Part shown: positions 37,501-52,500 of the stretch, in pieces
Layout of the letters: the number at the start of each line of letters is the position of its first letter
Numbering within the stretch: position 1 is the stretch's first letter
DNA from: Paragonimus westermani
Taxonomy: Eukaryota > Platyhelminthes > Trematoda > Plagiorchiida > Troglotrematidae
Assembly (NCBI GenBank): GCA_008508345.1
Contig: QNGE01002656.1
Location: 43,210-107,209 of the forward strand
Direction of reading: 5' to 3'
DNA: 64,000 bases
Notes under the pieces: generated by a model
The model's input: the letters and a program-made list of their open reading frames with translations, nothing else
Told to the model about the DNA's origin: nothing
Database searches by the model: none
Made by a program: the position numbers and the translations under genes

Positions 37501-40500
37501 CTGAATGCGAAGGCTGTGATCATATGTGGATGATGTTCAATTTGGAAAATGTAAAGTGGTCATGCCGCTTGATTCAGTTTGGTGTGATAAAAAAAAGATT
37601 CGGGTGAACATCGTTTAGCTGGTTGAAAAACGCGTCAGATTGCTTGCTATCACTAAAATCGAGATATCGCTCGCGTATTATTTGTACAATAAAGATATGC
37701 TCACTTTACCAATGAATTGCCGCCCAATCATTCTTAGTCTGTCTTAGCGTCGTGAAGAACCGATTACCCATAATCAAACTGTCTCTCTCTGTTTGTCAGC
37801 AAGCCTTTCGAAAGTAATTTGAATGTAAATACAGCAATTGAACCGGGATGGCAAAGGTTGCAAAGGGGTTGTTTCGTTAATAATGCCTTAATATAACCTG
37901 CGGTACATCTATGCATAAACAAGGTGTATTATTCTTATGTCTAATGTTTGATTTTAGATACAAGCGTTTTAGGCAGTTCGACCCCATCATTTCTTTCTTT
38001 TACTTGAAGTTTTTTCTTTCTTTCGTGGGTATATGACAGTAATCAGCATGAACCACTGGTGAACAGCTATTTATTTTGACAATGTTGACAAGATACCTGA
38101 CTGCAACGTAACCTTAATAATAACCGCCCAGACATTTTTTATTTGAACAAATGCTTGTCAAGTCGTCAGAAATACTTGGGTGAGATAACCCCTATTCGAA
38201 GTATGCGCCCGCACTTCTGTCTTGATAACTTGGTAAGCTCTGTGTCACTCGTCTTAGGTATAAAAATATGTGGTGGCACGTGGCGGTTCTGAATGGTACA
38301 TGTTTCTCGAGTGGTTGCCTCATATTCTTTTGTCAGTAAATGAGAAAATACTCAGCAGAAGGTAGTTTGAGCGAGGTGCAGGCACCTTGGTGTTGAATGT
38401 TTGAATATAAACGTAATTATTTTCAATAGTTATTTACCTTCACCTACCCTACTTTCGCCTTCTCACTTGCTATATAAAGTTTGCATTTTCTTCCTAGTTC
38501 TGTGGCAGTTAAGCATTACAATTGACTGTTGAAAATCGCTGCCTTCCGAAACGAAAGCAAAAGTCAGTCTTCGTAGCACAAATCAAATCTCAGTTTATTG
38601 GGTTTCTAGTGGTTATTTTATAGACTAGACACATCAGTAAAATGAAGAATTACAATTGGTGCTGACGCGTTCGCCTTCTCACCGGTCGGCTAGACTCCGT
38701 TTGTAGCTCATTTGTTTCAACGCGTAACGCACTTAAACAACTTGTTTTACACCGGGTTTCGTCAAAACAAAATCAGCGTGCCATGCTGATTGGTCCACGA
38801 TCTGACATACCAGTCTGTTCGCGTTTTCGACGCTGATTGGCCATAGCCTTCTGCGAATCACTGGTTGACTTCGTATCGATGCGTTTATCCATTCCACTCC
38901 CCTCATATGAACCACTGATGTATTGCTATCTACGGTGATGTTGATTATGATGATGATGAGTTTGAGCATTTTATTGCAATAAATACAAATTCAGTCGTAG
39001 TTAGTCAGGATTTGAATCAATGTACTTTGTAAAGCACTCGAATTCAGATACACTTGTTTTTCAGCCTTTTTAGTAAAGAAGCATTAGTCTTGAATTCCGC
39101 TGGTATTATTGCCCGAAATTTGATTAGCAATTCGCGCTGTTGAGTTAAATATTGGGCAATATGCATCATTGAGCTATCACCGTTGGCATCATTCTTTTCC
39201 GGATTACCGTGACACTTACGGGTGCTAAAGGACGCTTGTTCAATAGTGCCTCCACAAGTGGTCTGCGCTACACTACCTTCGGATACACTCACACATACCT
39301 AGTAACGTGTAACCCCAACGGGACAAGCCCGGGCGGTATTTTCAGTCCAGCCAGAAAATGCTGGTTAACCAGTTGGTAGATTGGTTTGAATATGTAACTC
39401 TCATCTCTCAGAAACAAAAAATGAACAAAACTAATATTAACATCTAGGCTAGTAAAAAAGATTATGAAAATATAAGGTGTGAAGTTGCAAAACAAAGGTG
39501 TATATTGGCGCACTTTTTACAGGATTGGAAAACAAACTGCTTTTAAAGTGGAATGAGAAGTCAAAGCGAAATGTTTATCATGCAATGCACCAATGAGGCT
39601 GAAGCAGAGGGAAGTCAGTGAGGCAAAATGACTGGATATTCTGAAGAGGAAAACGAGGTGTTTACCAGACATTGGTGGTCGTTGATTGCTGCGAATACAA
39701 AAGATGTAAGCGTCTTGTCAGATCACTGTCCACAGTGTCCCAAAGATTCGTTCATAAAGCCGGTCGTGCAGGATTCCTGGTAGATGCTCGCCAACACAGA
39801 TCAGCAAACTAATTCCAAGACAGCTGTTTGTGATCTGCTTTCTTCCCTTATCTTTAAACAAAGTCACAATGAGAGCGCCTTCGAACTTCTGAAGGGCTGT
39901 TTCCCGTTTCCCCATAGAATAAGTCATTTAAAACAAATCACGATCCAAAGCTGAGCCGCCAGGTTTCAAAGGTTCCTCTAGCGTTCTATTTTCACCCACA
40001 ACCCTTTTGCTTCGCGGTTGTTCGGTGGCTTTTTTAACTCCGGCCAAGTTCCGGGTGGGATCGAGTTTCTTCTGATAATTTATTTCGACAGCTGATTCAC
40101 TGCCATCCAGACTTTAAGCGGGTCAACTCAGTAGGCTACTAGAATTTCCGCGTCAAATCCATATGATGTCTTTTGGTTGTGTACAGAATGTTAGAACAGC
40201 TTTCTGCCAGTTCTCCAGCAGAATAAATGGTCAGACTAAACTTTGCCCCAAGCAAAACATAGAACTTCTGGTTTCACCGGCGGTTAGCGGAGCTCTGCAG
40301 CAGTTCACTTTTTTTCTCTCTTCCCATCATCTCTAAGTCCGTGAGGCTGTTCAGTGAGGTGACTGCGAGTACTGCAGATTATCCGCTTTTTGCTGTCACT
40401 ACTAGGGTCCAGATTGGAGGAAATGTATGCTTTATTGTACTTTATTGTCAGACTTGAGATAATTGCACTTTTGTCGCTGAAGCAATCCCGATGCTTCTGA

Positions 40501-43500
40501 AACTGGATATAGAACGTCTCAATTATCGCTGCCGCAAAATAATCTTCGAAATGCTGTCGCGTACCGACAGTGTTAGTGAATGCATGAACTTCTTCGTGAC
40601 CACAGGCGACCACATGTTTTAGAGATCTCCTCGACCGTGAGTCCATCAACCGTCTAACTCTCAGTTTTCGTCGTTTTCTGGTGATCCGCAATGAATGGGC
40701 TTACAACCATGAGGGAATAGTTTGTTCTTGACTAAACAATGGTACGTACTACGTTCATTCTCAAGCATCACTCACTGAGTGCGTACTTTGCGAATGGCGC
40801 TCTGTCGCACGATCAACTAATTAGGCAGAAATCGATGACCACTTTGTGTTTGAATCCACGCCAAGTGCTCTTAACAGCCAAATCATGGGTAGCACACAGG
40901 TAAAGCAGGCGGCTACTGTTCTTATGCATACTAATGGCATAGGGTCTGGGGATTCTTCGTCAAGCTGTTGTATCATGTCCAACCTGTACCTTTAAACCGC
41001 TCTGATCCAACAGTCAGTCATTCAGCGGTGTCCAGCGGCTTGTGGAAGACAGATGATCACAAAAGTAGTACTTTACATAACCTACTTGACGTGCGGTTAG
41101 ACTATAAACAAGAATAGATGTGACATCCTTATTCTGACAATTAAGTACGCAAGGACAGAGCTAAGGCGCCTAGGTCATGTTGTTTGTCTATCATCAAAGA
41201 ATGGGTGCTACCAGTGACTGCAAAACAGGCACCGTGGCACCGAGTGCCTTTTGTTCGGTAACGGTTGAAGTATAAGGTATAACCAGAGGCTGGTATACAG
41301 AGGTTACGTTGGTCTACGTATTTTTTCTCTCTCAAGACTGCGACCTTGATGCTGCAGTGGCCTGGTTCCACCAAAAGCAGTGTTTTGTGACACTAAGGTC
41401 TTCCGGTGCTGTACCGATCCTGCAGCTTATGGGATCCTGGACTCTATGATAACGGAACAACTACTGTATTCCCCTTTGATGTGACCTGGCAAAGCACTTC
41501 ATTCACGGGCGTTCGTGGTTGATAATTCAGTTTTGTCTAATGCGAGATCATTGGATAACATGTTTGCTTCACCACAGGATTTACAGAATCCATAAAATCT
41601 TGCCGGTTTGAGAAAGCTGAGAAGGCTTACGTACATCCGATTGTGTGTGGGATGTTTTCGAAAGAGGGGCTAATCAAAGGATTTTCTCAGCTCCAGGGGG
41701 TCAAGAATAGGAAGAATATGGTTAAAGAAATCAGAGGATGACCAGCGAAATGGAAATCCAGCCACTACCCATTAAAACTGTTGCAGTCTCCACATCTTGC
41801 AGTAGGCAACAGTGGGCTCACGTCAACAGTAAGAAATCGAGAGTGTTTTCATTCCACCGCAGTGGTTGTGATGATCAGTTTTTCTGAACACTCGGTTTAC
41901 TGCCCCAAATGTGTGTCAAGTGTGCTATTGAACGTAACTACCGGTGACATAGTTACGACAGGCTGTGGTAAATTGCTCCAAGTGGGACAGATCCGAACAA
42001 TGAAAGTGTTCTCTGGAAGTCAACCTGTTCGTTTGATGTCGTAACTTTAGCGAATTACTCTTAAGCTAGCTAATTTCTCTATGCAAAATTTTAATGCATG
42101 GGGGATTTTGGGGTTGACAGAGGATCCTTAAATCAAGCCTCTTCTGATTTGTCAGATATCGAGTTGACTTTCGGTGTGACTGGGGTACTATTAAAAGACA
42201 GGCTAAAATCAGTTGAGACAGTCACGTCCAAGTCGAACTCACGTGTGTCGGTGCCTATAAGGTGATCCATTCAACCCGAATGTATATCGAATGTACACCA
42301 CTACACATTTAACCATTCTAAGCGAGAAGTAACTATTTGTAACTGGATGGTGTGTGGTTTATATCACTCTACAGCTTCTCACGTTCAGTATCGCTGTCAA
42401 CTGTACGCCAAGTCTTAGTCGTCAGCAGGCAGTAAGAGCGGAAAATTGAAAAGGTCGAGACCAGAATCTAGTTGTGAAAAGGAGCTAAAAATCTGACAAA
42501 CTCTTTAAGGATCAAAACTCCAATCTGGTATTTCTTTTGCTAGAGATTTGTCTGAAAATTCTGTTCATATGAGATACCTACGATCACCCGAGAGTGAAGT
42601 TAAATTTAAATTTGGAACGTAAACATACTTTGTTGCAGTTTCCTCATTAAGAATGATATCATAGCCAACCTCTTTCTAAGCGAAACATGTCAACACGAGG
42701 TTTGTAATTATTAAGACCCAATTTTTCTAAATTTAACAACCTAAGCTTTATTCCTAGGTAATTATGGTGAACCGTGTATTTGTGATAAGCTAGTTGTGCT
42801 TGAAGGTTGACACTATGATCAATAAGGTTGTCCCAAAATCCCATAGACCCGAATCTAAATCCCGATATTGGTGAGGATATGCACAACTGATTAAATTCCA
42901 TTGGAGGAACAGACTAGGTAGTGTATCTGAATGTGAAAGCTGTCAACAACCACAGTTATTTTCAACTTCTTCCACACAAAGTCAGAAACTCCAAATCACC
43001 CATTTGGGTATATGGGTTTTGAAGACGATCAGCCCTGGTGTAACGCGCCTTTTCCTTGCCAAACGTTCTAATACTGCTTGACTGCTAGACCTGGGTTCCT
43101 GCTATGCGGCTTCCCCTAGTCTACTCGCGCGGAGACAAGAAAGACACGGTTGCGGCAAACACGCTGTATTGCCAAAAACCAGTTCGACCAAATGAATGAA
43201 ATGCCTGTAAATATATATCATGAAATGGTGATGAGTCACTGTCTGCTTGTCTAAGCCACTTCGCTTCCAAGTGGCCAAGTAAGGCCAAATCTATAGGCGT
43301 TAGTTTCTCGGGCTGGCGTGACACCCCTACTCACTTGCACGTATCCTGCTTGTCAGTCCGACGTGCCCTGGTGCTTTGTAGCTGTCTGATTTCGTCAGCC
43401 GTCACCGCGGCCCTGGATGGTTTGAAATGATGCCTGATTTCAGCAGCCGTTACCGATGTCCTGACTAGATTGTTTTGGTGATTTCGCCTTCTAACAAGCC

Positions 43501-46500
43501 CCTAAATTGCCTGGCTTTACATTATGCACCATTGATTTGAAGCTCCAAAATTAATTTTTATACATTCAGTCAATTGTGCTGCGTTACCTGACAACACTCC
43601 GTAGATTGTTTCATTTAAAAAAGGTTTCACTGATGAATATTAAACACAAATTTCAGACTGCAATCAGACTGTACGGGACTCAGCCCGCCTTCGGTGATAA
43701 ATTTGTAAACAAACTGCAGCGAACGTTATTCAACCAAAATGTGATGCAAAGCACTCGTGCGGCTGGTGTGAATTATTTTCGTCTGGATCATTTACTCAGA
43801 GAGTTTCAATTGTGTTCCGATGCAGATCTGGATAACTGTCGTCGCCTCCGTCTTCTACAGCTCAGAAACGCTGGAGTCGCACAATTTCAGAATCTCATAA
43901 TTCCAACCTCAGCAAAATTCATCCCATCAGATATACTTGAGGTAATGTTGCCAGCTGAAGGCCCATTCGGTGAAAGATTTATTACAGTTCCCAAGTGTTT
44001 TTTATGGCGCTTAATTTTTTTTACCAATCACCATCTTGTCTACCTCAGATGCACACATAATGTATTTCCCTGTTCCACACTGGATCTAATTTGCAGGTTT
44101 AATAATGGCCATGCTATCAAGCAGACGTTACATAGTGGCGGAGATTAACGTAATATGTTTCATTCTTTGTAACGGTGATAATTCATGTTATATTTTGTTA
44201 TAACGCAGTTGTCTCGCTGTCATGACGAAGGCCTAACTGATTTTAATTATCTTTACACTACTTAAATACATGATTCTCAGCAAAACTATAAGGCCACTCG
44301 ATATTTTGCCGCCAATCTTTTGTTAGTTCGTCTCAGTGCGCACAGTCAACCGAAATGATCACACGTCAGAATGATGGAAGTTTTATTCCTTACCCGGTTA
44401 ATAAAGAACACTATGCTGATGATCTCAACGAAAACCTAAGACGTTTATATAGAAATGCCCTCGTTTCATTCTGCAAGCAAGTGTGTACATGACACGCGTC
44501 AAAAGGTTTCTGGGGAGGGACACTGGTGATATGAGCACATGTAGGCCGAAGAATAGAATGGATAAGCTGGAAAGGGATAATCAGTGGGGTTGGATGCGAA
44601 CAACTGAGTTGTTTCTAATTCCGCCGTACGAAGTTAGCGGCTTTTGGCACGCCTGAAAAAAGCAATACTGTGTGCTTTGACCGAATGCACTGAAACGCAT
44701 AGGACATCTTTAAGCGATTCAGTAATCTTGGTTGCATTTGTAGTAATCGGAATTAGGAGGTTCGAATAGCCCTAAGACCGACACTTGAATATGAACTTCC
44801 TGCGTAATTAATCGAGAGAACATTTTGGACTGGTTGCAATAAGCAGTGGTTATTCATGGGACAAGAGCACGGATTTATAGATGTACGGCAGTCTTAAAGA
44901 AGTCAGTCTCTCACTGGCTGTTGTCAGTGGCACATAACGCGTCACAAGCTGTGATCTGATTGGTCTAACATTGGGCAAATAACGAAGGATGTAACACCGA
45001 AACTGATTGTCTAGTCCCGATGTTGTAACCCAAACCACCGTTAAATTGGCTAGCTGTTAGATGGTCCGTTGTGTTGGAGTTTGAATAAGCTGTGATTTTA
45101 ACAGGTTTTAACCACAGCACTTTATGTTGATGCCTGGATGATTCATGACAACATATGAACAGGTAGTTAATTGGACAACTTTTGAATGCCTGCATGATAC
45201 AGTCGTATCATTCTCCGGTTAACATCCACCATAGGAGGGGGATTCTTCGGAAGTGAACTGAACGCTTGCGCTGTCCGCCTTCCATCTAACCATACAAATG
45301 GCATTGAGGTAATACCTTCGGCAGACCAACATGTAGACAGTTGTCATCATTTTAGTGCGTGCTGGCTAAAATCCTCCAGATTCCCCTATGTTAATTCGTG
45401 AAATAGAGTGAGGAAAACAATCATTTGTACAGCCCAGGCTTACCAAGATAACGAACACAAAACCTTCAGAAGGAAGCGGGAACTACACAATGCTGGTTAC
45501 AGACGATTAGGTGTGACGTAAAGTGTATTTTTGGATAAGGAAATGAATGAATTCAGTTTAGCCCGCATTGCTCCGTGTGTGAGGGACAGACTAGGCCAAC
45601 TCATTGATATTCTAAGGTAAACCGGAGGAGGTATCTTCTTCTAGCTTCCTCCCAAATCACGTCCACGAAATGGTCATATCGTTCTAATAAGGTTTATTTT
45701 GTTAAGTTCTCTACTATCGTGTGACAAATAAACATATATCAGGTAACTTTTAACCACTATGTCGTAAAGTTGTCTTAAGCATTTCAATCAGATAAGTGAG
45801 CAGCTTGCGCCACAATTTAATAAACCTAGCTGGAACGGATAGTGGCTTAGTCATGGGGTGTACAATCCGACGGCTAATTTTCCGAAAAACCGCCGTGTTG
45901 TTGACCGAAACTCTACTGGACTACCGGTCCTATGAACACCGGTGATGCCGAGCGATTCTGGCCACGGTGCAGTTTGATAGCATTGTGTTGGTGAGAGTGG
46001 ACACGTCCCATCTTATGCTACCAGTTTTTACTGATCTCGATAGGTCAGACCCGATTTGGGGCGTCAGCAATTCAAAGTTGCCTTGTACCTAAATGAGAAC
46101 ACCTGTGCTTGAGAATTAGTGTCATGCAGATGCGGCTTTACATCCAGCCTGAAACGGCTTAAGGCTAAAGAATCGCATCTGCCATCCAAATTAAGTGACA
46201 AACGCAAAGAAGTACCTAACAACTCATGAACATTGGTGTACTGTGTCAGCAAGACACTATGCCGTTACTGCGCCTTTAGGGAAATAAATTGCCATAGCAC
46301 ACTCTCACCTGTCCAGTGAATAGGTGGTCCTGCTCTTGAAGCAGTGAACCCACCGTATTCTGCCGACAATCCCACAGTGAGAAAACGGAGCAAAATTAAG
46401 GCTTTAGGCTAATCAGATGAATGACGTTTCCGATCAAACCAAGGTCGACGTTATCACGTAACACGATGCCCCTGACTGGTCCGTTCAGTGAAGTTGATAG

Positions 46501-49500
46501 CTTTTCTCTGGGCTGTTGGTGTCCCCATGGTCACTCAAACCACGAAGTGGGAACCCCTTCTTGGGCGGCAGCTTGCGTTATTGGTGACACGCCTGCATCC
46601 TTAACATTGCTTTCTTTTAGTTTGGCTCGATTTTATCCATCTTGTTCTTTAATAATGCTTCCTTCTGGGTGAATATCATCTCAGCCTAAGATAACCGTTA
46701 ATCAAGCTAATAGTTGTTAAGAAAGAATCAACGACCGTAATACTTCGACTTGTGGGCTGCGGTGTAGTGCTGTCAGCAATATATTTTACAAGGCTTAATA
46801 GTGAACCTGCCTTGAAAAAGTAAAACACGTCGTTTTTTCATATTCATGTGAGCACTGAACTCAAATGGTTTTATATGAAAGACAAAGGTGGAATAAAAAG
46901 AGTGCAAAGGACGAGAAGCCTACAATTGTTTATTTGCATTAGACTCTGCGCAACTAAGACTTTTAAGTTACCTAATGAATACGGCATTTTCAGATTAGCG
47001 CATTGATCCCATCAAAACTTGTATAAACGACAAGACATTTAGGTTCAATCGATATTTCTACATTATCTTTATACTATTGAGAAAAATGTAAACTTTACGG
47101 AGTCCAAATATAGAAACAATTTAGGGGGAATAAACGTTAAAATAAACCTCAATTACCCATGTACATAGAGAATATGACGGCGGTTAGCATCAAACAGGCT
47201 GCGTGGGTTGAAGAGTACACTGAGAAACAAGTTGTTGGTTAAAGTCGCCAGGCTAAAACGATGCCTCTCTCGATGGTAAACTGAAGTACATTAAATACGT
47301 GTGAAGCAGCCAACACAACATTAACATAACTGGATTTTAGATGGAGACATGCCAGTAGACACTAAAGCAGTGGTTTCTTTTTACTTTAAGACGTTGCGGA
47401 AGGCGAACAAGTTGAAAGGCCACCAAAACAAGCGCTATAAACACCTCCTGAATTGGGAAGGAGATCACGTGATCAGAGAGAAACGTATAATTATGACTGA
47501 GAGGGTCACCAGGACAGTCTCACATAGGGGCACTAGAATCCGTAACAAACATATCTACGAAATAAGTGAAACGGCAAAATAAAATGTTAGGTTACTAAGA
47601 TACTAACGCTTTGCGAATAATTGTTACCGTAGTTAGTAAACGACCTTACTCGAATGAACGTACTTCCCAAATTACATTGTTTGCATCAGAATTATGAACA
47701 AATTACTAAGAAAGAGTCCAAGATCACCATCACAGGCATGGAGGCGTACCACGTCCGGCGTCGGTCCTATCTGAAGAAAGTAAGTCTGGCTGTGTATACT
47801 TGATCAACAATCCAATTTTTTGTCTCGCTTCATTTAAATGTGTTCAGTAACGCTGAGTTGCACCAATCATGATAAGTTTTGTTACTATTGATAGACTGCC
47901 GAATTTATAAAATGAAATCAAAACCACGAGGTAAAATCCTAATGAAATTTTAATTGTTTACAGGAGTACCTCCATACCGATAAAGTAACGAACAATTTTT
48001 TTCGAACAAACAGTATAGGTCCAGTTCCTTTTTGATGGTAGTCGAGTAGACACAGCAAAAGTGGCGAATATTTGTCGCCGTGGAAATTGCTTTCAGCACA
48101 ATAACCTTATCGGATTGACGGTGCACCAACAGTAAGTATCATACGATACAGTTTTTTCTGGAAACTGGAGAAATGCCTACAATTCGAACCGTGGCCTCCC
48201 GAATAATTCCAACGAGTGATCATCATCCGAAGTATTGTCACCTCATTCGCGCATTGATGAGCGAAAATTTCGTACGATTTTGCCTCCAGACTGATCCCCT
48301 GGTCGACAAGATCACTGGGGGAAAACTATTTCGCTTTTTAAAGAGTTTAGGAAACACAGCTCCAGATTTGGACAAACTGTGACCCAAACATCCGAAACGC
48401 ATTAAAGCTGATTTCTTGAAAAGATATTTCTACCTCTTCCTGCTAAACAACCGCACCACGCTTGTTCTTAAATTGCATAATCCTTCTACTCCCAGCGATG
48501 TAAATTACCGCAGTATATTCAACGTTGATGCGTACTTTCTACAAGATATTCGCAGATCGTTGGAATACGCGCTTGCAACTGCCCGCTTCTCAGTTTGCTC
48601 TCGTAAACTGTGATAGCTTCTTCGAAGTGACTTCACTCTATGCGCAGTTCCGAAACTCATACTTCACTCCTTCCAGTTAGTGTGCAACTTTTATTGATGT
48701 GTTCTGTTCTGTCTTGCGGGATCTGATTAGAAGACTAACCCATCTTTTCGATTATCCTCCAACTCCAACGCACTACATTGTTGATTCCTTTCGAAGCGTG
48801 TCCGTCACCCTCGATGGTTCTGTCCGTCGGTTCCAACGTGAATTTTTCTAAAGTCACTGTCGCCTCTCCTATTCATCATGGCAGTAGATGAGGTGTTGGC
48901 TTCGCCTCGACCGGGGGTTAGCTATCAGTTCCACGATACGCTGGCCAACCTTTTCGCTTACGTCAACGGTCTGATGCTCTTGGCCAGCAATCTGACGAGT
49001 CTCTTTGAGAAGCTTGCAGTCGCCACTAGGGCTTTGAAGCTATCCTGACTGGACAGAAATATATGGGAGATTAATTTCATGGTCATCTCTGGCAAACATA
49101 AACAGAACGCGACGGCTATAGCTAGCGAGTCTATTAAATTTGGCCCTAACGTAGTCCACTCACCAAGCGCCTCTGAAAAGGTGACCTATCTCGGTATCTC
49201 GTTCACGTGGAAAGATGAAACATTAACCAGTCACCAGTTACGGCTTCGTACGATGCTAGATGAAACAACCAAATCGAGCCTGAAATCACATCAGCGCCTC
49301 TACCTTTGAGACGGCATCTGATCTCAAAGATGAATTACACGTCAGTTTTGAGCCGAGCCCAACGAAACACACCCAAAGCTACTGAGTGTACAGTCCACCA
49401 ATTTGTTTGGCAGAGGCCTCAACTTCTGAAATGCACACCAACCAGTTATAACCACATCCCAGTTAGCTTTGGCAGTCCGGGGATTCTCAGTGTGTCCACC

Positions 49501-52500
49501 ACCATTTCCATTTTTGCGCAGATTACGGCTGTCCAGTTTCCAGGAATATGGTCACAGACGATCTATTTGGCTTTGACATGGGGGAATTCAACGTCCTGGC
49601 GCGCGTTCAGGGTGTGGCAGTAATGAGCAATTAGAAAGCCGACTGGGCGTGAATGGACAGGATCTATCAAACATTAAACGGTCTTATTCCTCAGGAAGCG
49701 TCCCGCTTCCCACTTTTCAACAGTTGTCTATTTACCCCTAGCCACGTTTCCCCCAGGATTTCTGTTCGCGCCAACCAGATCCGGTGCGGTCTCTTTTGGA
49801 CTAAGGTTGGGAAATCTGGATGTGACTGAAGTGACCACTCAGCTCTCTGTCACGGCAGCTGCGGTCAACTAAAAAGCCCTGCTGACATTTTTCAATCGTG
49901 CTGTAGCATACACGATATGTGTTGTGCTCGGTACAATCTTGTGGCCAAAGACCTATCCAAAATGCTACGCAATCTGGGCTATAAAGTCATCGAGGAGTTA
50001 CGAGTACCAGTGGCAAGCTCCCTCATCGGGCCCGAGATGATCGCGGTTTTTGACAGCGGAGCTGTAGTACTGCACCAGCATATTGAATGGCTATCGGAAC
50101 CAGGTTACCTGAACAGAAGAGGTTGCGAAACACGGAACCGACCCCCATAGTGCCACCATTCCTTCGGCCCTCCACACCATGGGATATCACGTGTGTTCTA
50201 TTTCTCGCATTGCTATTTTTCAACGGGAACTGCCTGCTTACGCAGTCGTTGTTTTCTGAACATTGACTATTCTTGGTTCCCTAAAAGTCTGCGACATACT
50301 TTTGCAAGGAGCTCGGTGTTCATTACTGTCACTTTTCTAACGGCTGTCTCACTATGACAGACGTCTTCCGGTCCCGATAAGTGAGGTTTGACTGTACTAA
50401 CATCTCGATGCCCTGGAGAGCATTTAAGACCACTTTTCACACACCGCACAAGAAGCTTTCATTTGACGGCTGGAATTATTAACACTGACCATTTTTTACG
50501 GAGGGACTTGTTAATTGTTCGTGGTGTTAACCATGTTCGTTTGACAGACAGCCTGCTTTGTATTTTCATTACTTCACACTCTGTTGATTAATTCTGGTGT
50601 CACCAGTTGTCCTTTCTTCAAAAGAAGCCGTATAAATTGCTGCTCAAAATAAATGATGAATATTGGCTAAATATTCCGCTTGATGTGTTGTTCGTGAACA
50701 TTTTATGGATAGTTCACGAATATATCATCCGGCACTTTTTCTCCAAAAAGTTGCCATTCGGCATTTAAAAACACAACAAAATTTAATCACACCCGCTATT
50801 TATTCTGCTGGTCCATCGTCTTGGTACTCTTGTACACAGCTGTACTCCACTGGTAATTTGACGTTTCTGTTCTTACATTCTGGCTAGTTGTCACTGCTCA
50901 TCGGTCAACATCTGTACTCCATTGTGTAAAACAGTATGTCAGTGTGGATGTTACAGCTAGCTTCACCACACAATCATATGTATTTAATACCCCAAAAATT
51001 TATATTTCTGTATTACATCATACCAGTCTTCTCTATTAATTCCTTTCTGCTTACGAATAAATTTTCCCTATTCACTGGCTAAAACTTTTATCAAAACTAT
51101 TCTGCACAGATGAAAAATCAAGTTGAACAAAGATTTCAGGAAGCACTTAAAAAGAAGTCTTTCAAAGAAATGGTTGTTGAAGAACAAATACCAAATATGA
51201 TGTAAGCAAAGTTTCACACCGCATTTTGTTTCATCCTTCTTATTTTAAAAGCACAGTATTATCATCACACGGCTCTTTTAAAAGCCTGTAAACGTAAACA
51301 CACGTCGACATAATACATGTGTAAAACCCAAAATTAGTAACAGCTGCTTTAGTCGATTTCCGCTTCTGTGAGTGCGAATCCATCTCAACAGGTAGGCTTT
51401 TCTCGTGTTGAGTTATAATGTTAAGTTCTGACCACTGAAGACAGTCCGATCGCCTCTTTACGCGTGTTATTCTTGCAATCCGTTGGTTATTCGGCCATAG
51501 TAATTCAATGGGTTTCTGCTTTCTAATTAGTTTACTGTCAGATTGGCCGCATCTCTAATTAAAACGACGTACATTTTGACCCCTCTCTGCGTGGCACAAA
51601 CCCAGTATGCACCTTTATAGTTCGTGTTGTGAACCCACACGTTTAGTTGGGTTGTATGACGTCCCTTCTGGACATACCTCATCGTGGCAAGTAACAGCCT
51701 ACAGACAGGTAAAAAGCTAACTCCAAATCAACACACTTTTTCGTAGCTCATCACGATATATTCTGTCTACATGTTTTTCAGGTTTGTCATATCAATATTT
51801 AGGCAGTTATTTCAAGCAAGACGCCCTTTACGAGCGGTCCATCAACAGCGACGACGTATGGCACCTCAAAACCTTCGGGAGAGTGGATTAGAAATTCGAG
51901 TAATTATTTATGCGGCTCACAACCTTCCAGCACGGCAGCCTAACGTGGTTGGCCAGGTTGATGGTGGATCTTTAAGTCGGCTTCAAATAGAGGTGAGATT
52001 TTTCATATAGTTTTAGGTCACTGACATAAAGTTTGCCGGTCCCACATATGCACCGTATGACCGGTAGCTTCGTATGAAACGGTATCTGAACGATGTTTAC
52101 GATCGTGTACATCTTTCATTGAGAAAACATTTATCGAGCAGACATTATGACTGTAGGATTTCACAACATTGCTGTAAACACTCAGTTTCTTTATGTCAAA
52201 GCTTAACCAAAATGTCGATTTTTTTTCTAGCCTATTCGACCACTTGTTGAGATTCGATTTCAAAACCATATAAGCCTTACTCCGGCATCCGAGGGAAGCA
52301 ACCCAAGTTGGAACTCCGAACTAAGCCTGCCATTTACGTGAGTTGGAGATTACGCTTATAAAATTCCGAAGAGTGACAATTTACTCCATTCCTGTTGAGC
52401 CCTTGGATCACTTCCATAACTTGCTATCTCCTCCATATTTTATACAATCTTATTGTTAATAAAATCTTCAAGGTAGCCAGATTAAGAGACACGTTAGCAA

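Larger units (their letters stand above)
36581..43656 (+). other. Largest CC2D2A intron (7076 bp)
   Basis: Packed with relics: SINEs at 37022-37150 (-), 37350-37550 (+) and 42793-42966 (+); a 97-bp repeat at 37249-37345; LINE 3' pieces at 38370-38540 and 38740-38965; and a LINE reverse-transcriptase scrap at 39718-39927 (-). 40000-42790 has only unassigned ORFs, including a 128-codon minus ORF at 40305-40691. Confidence 0.75.
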
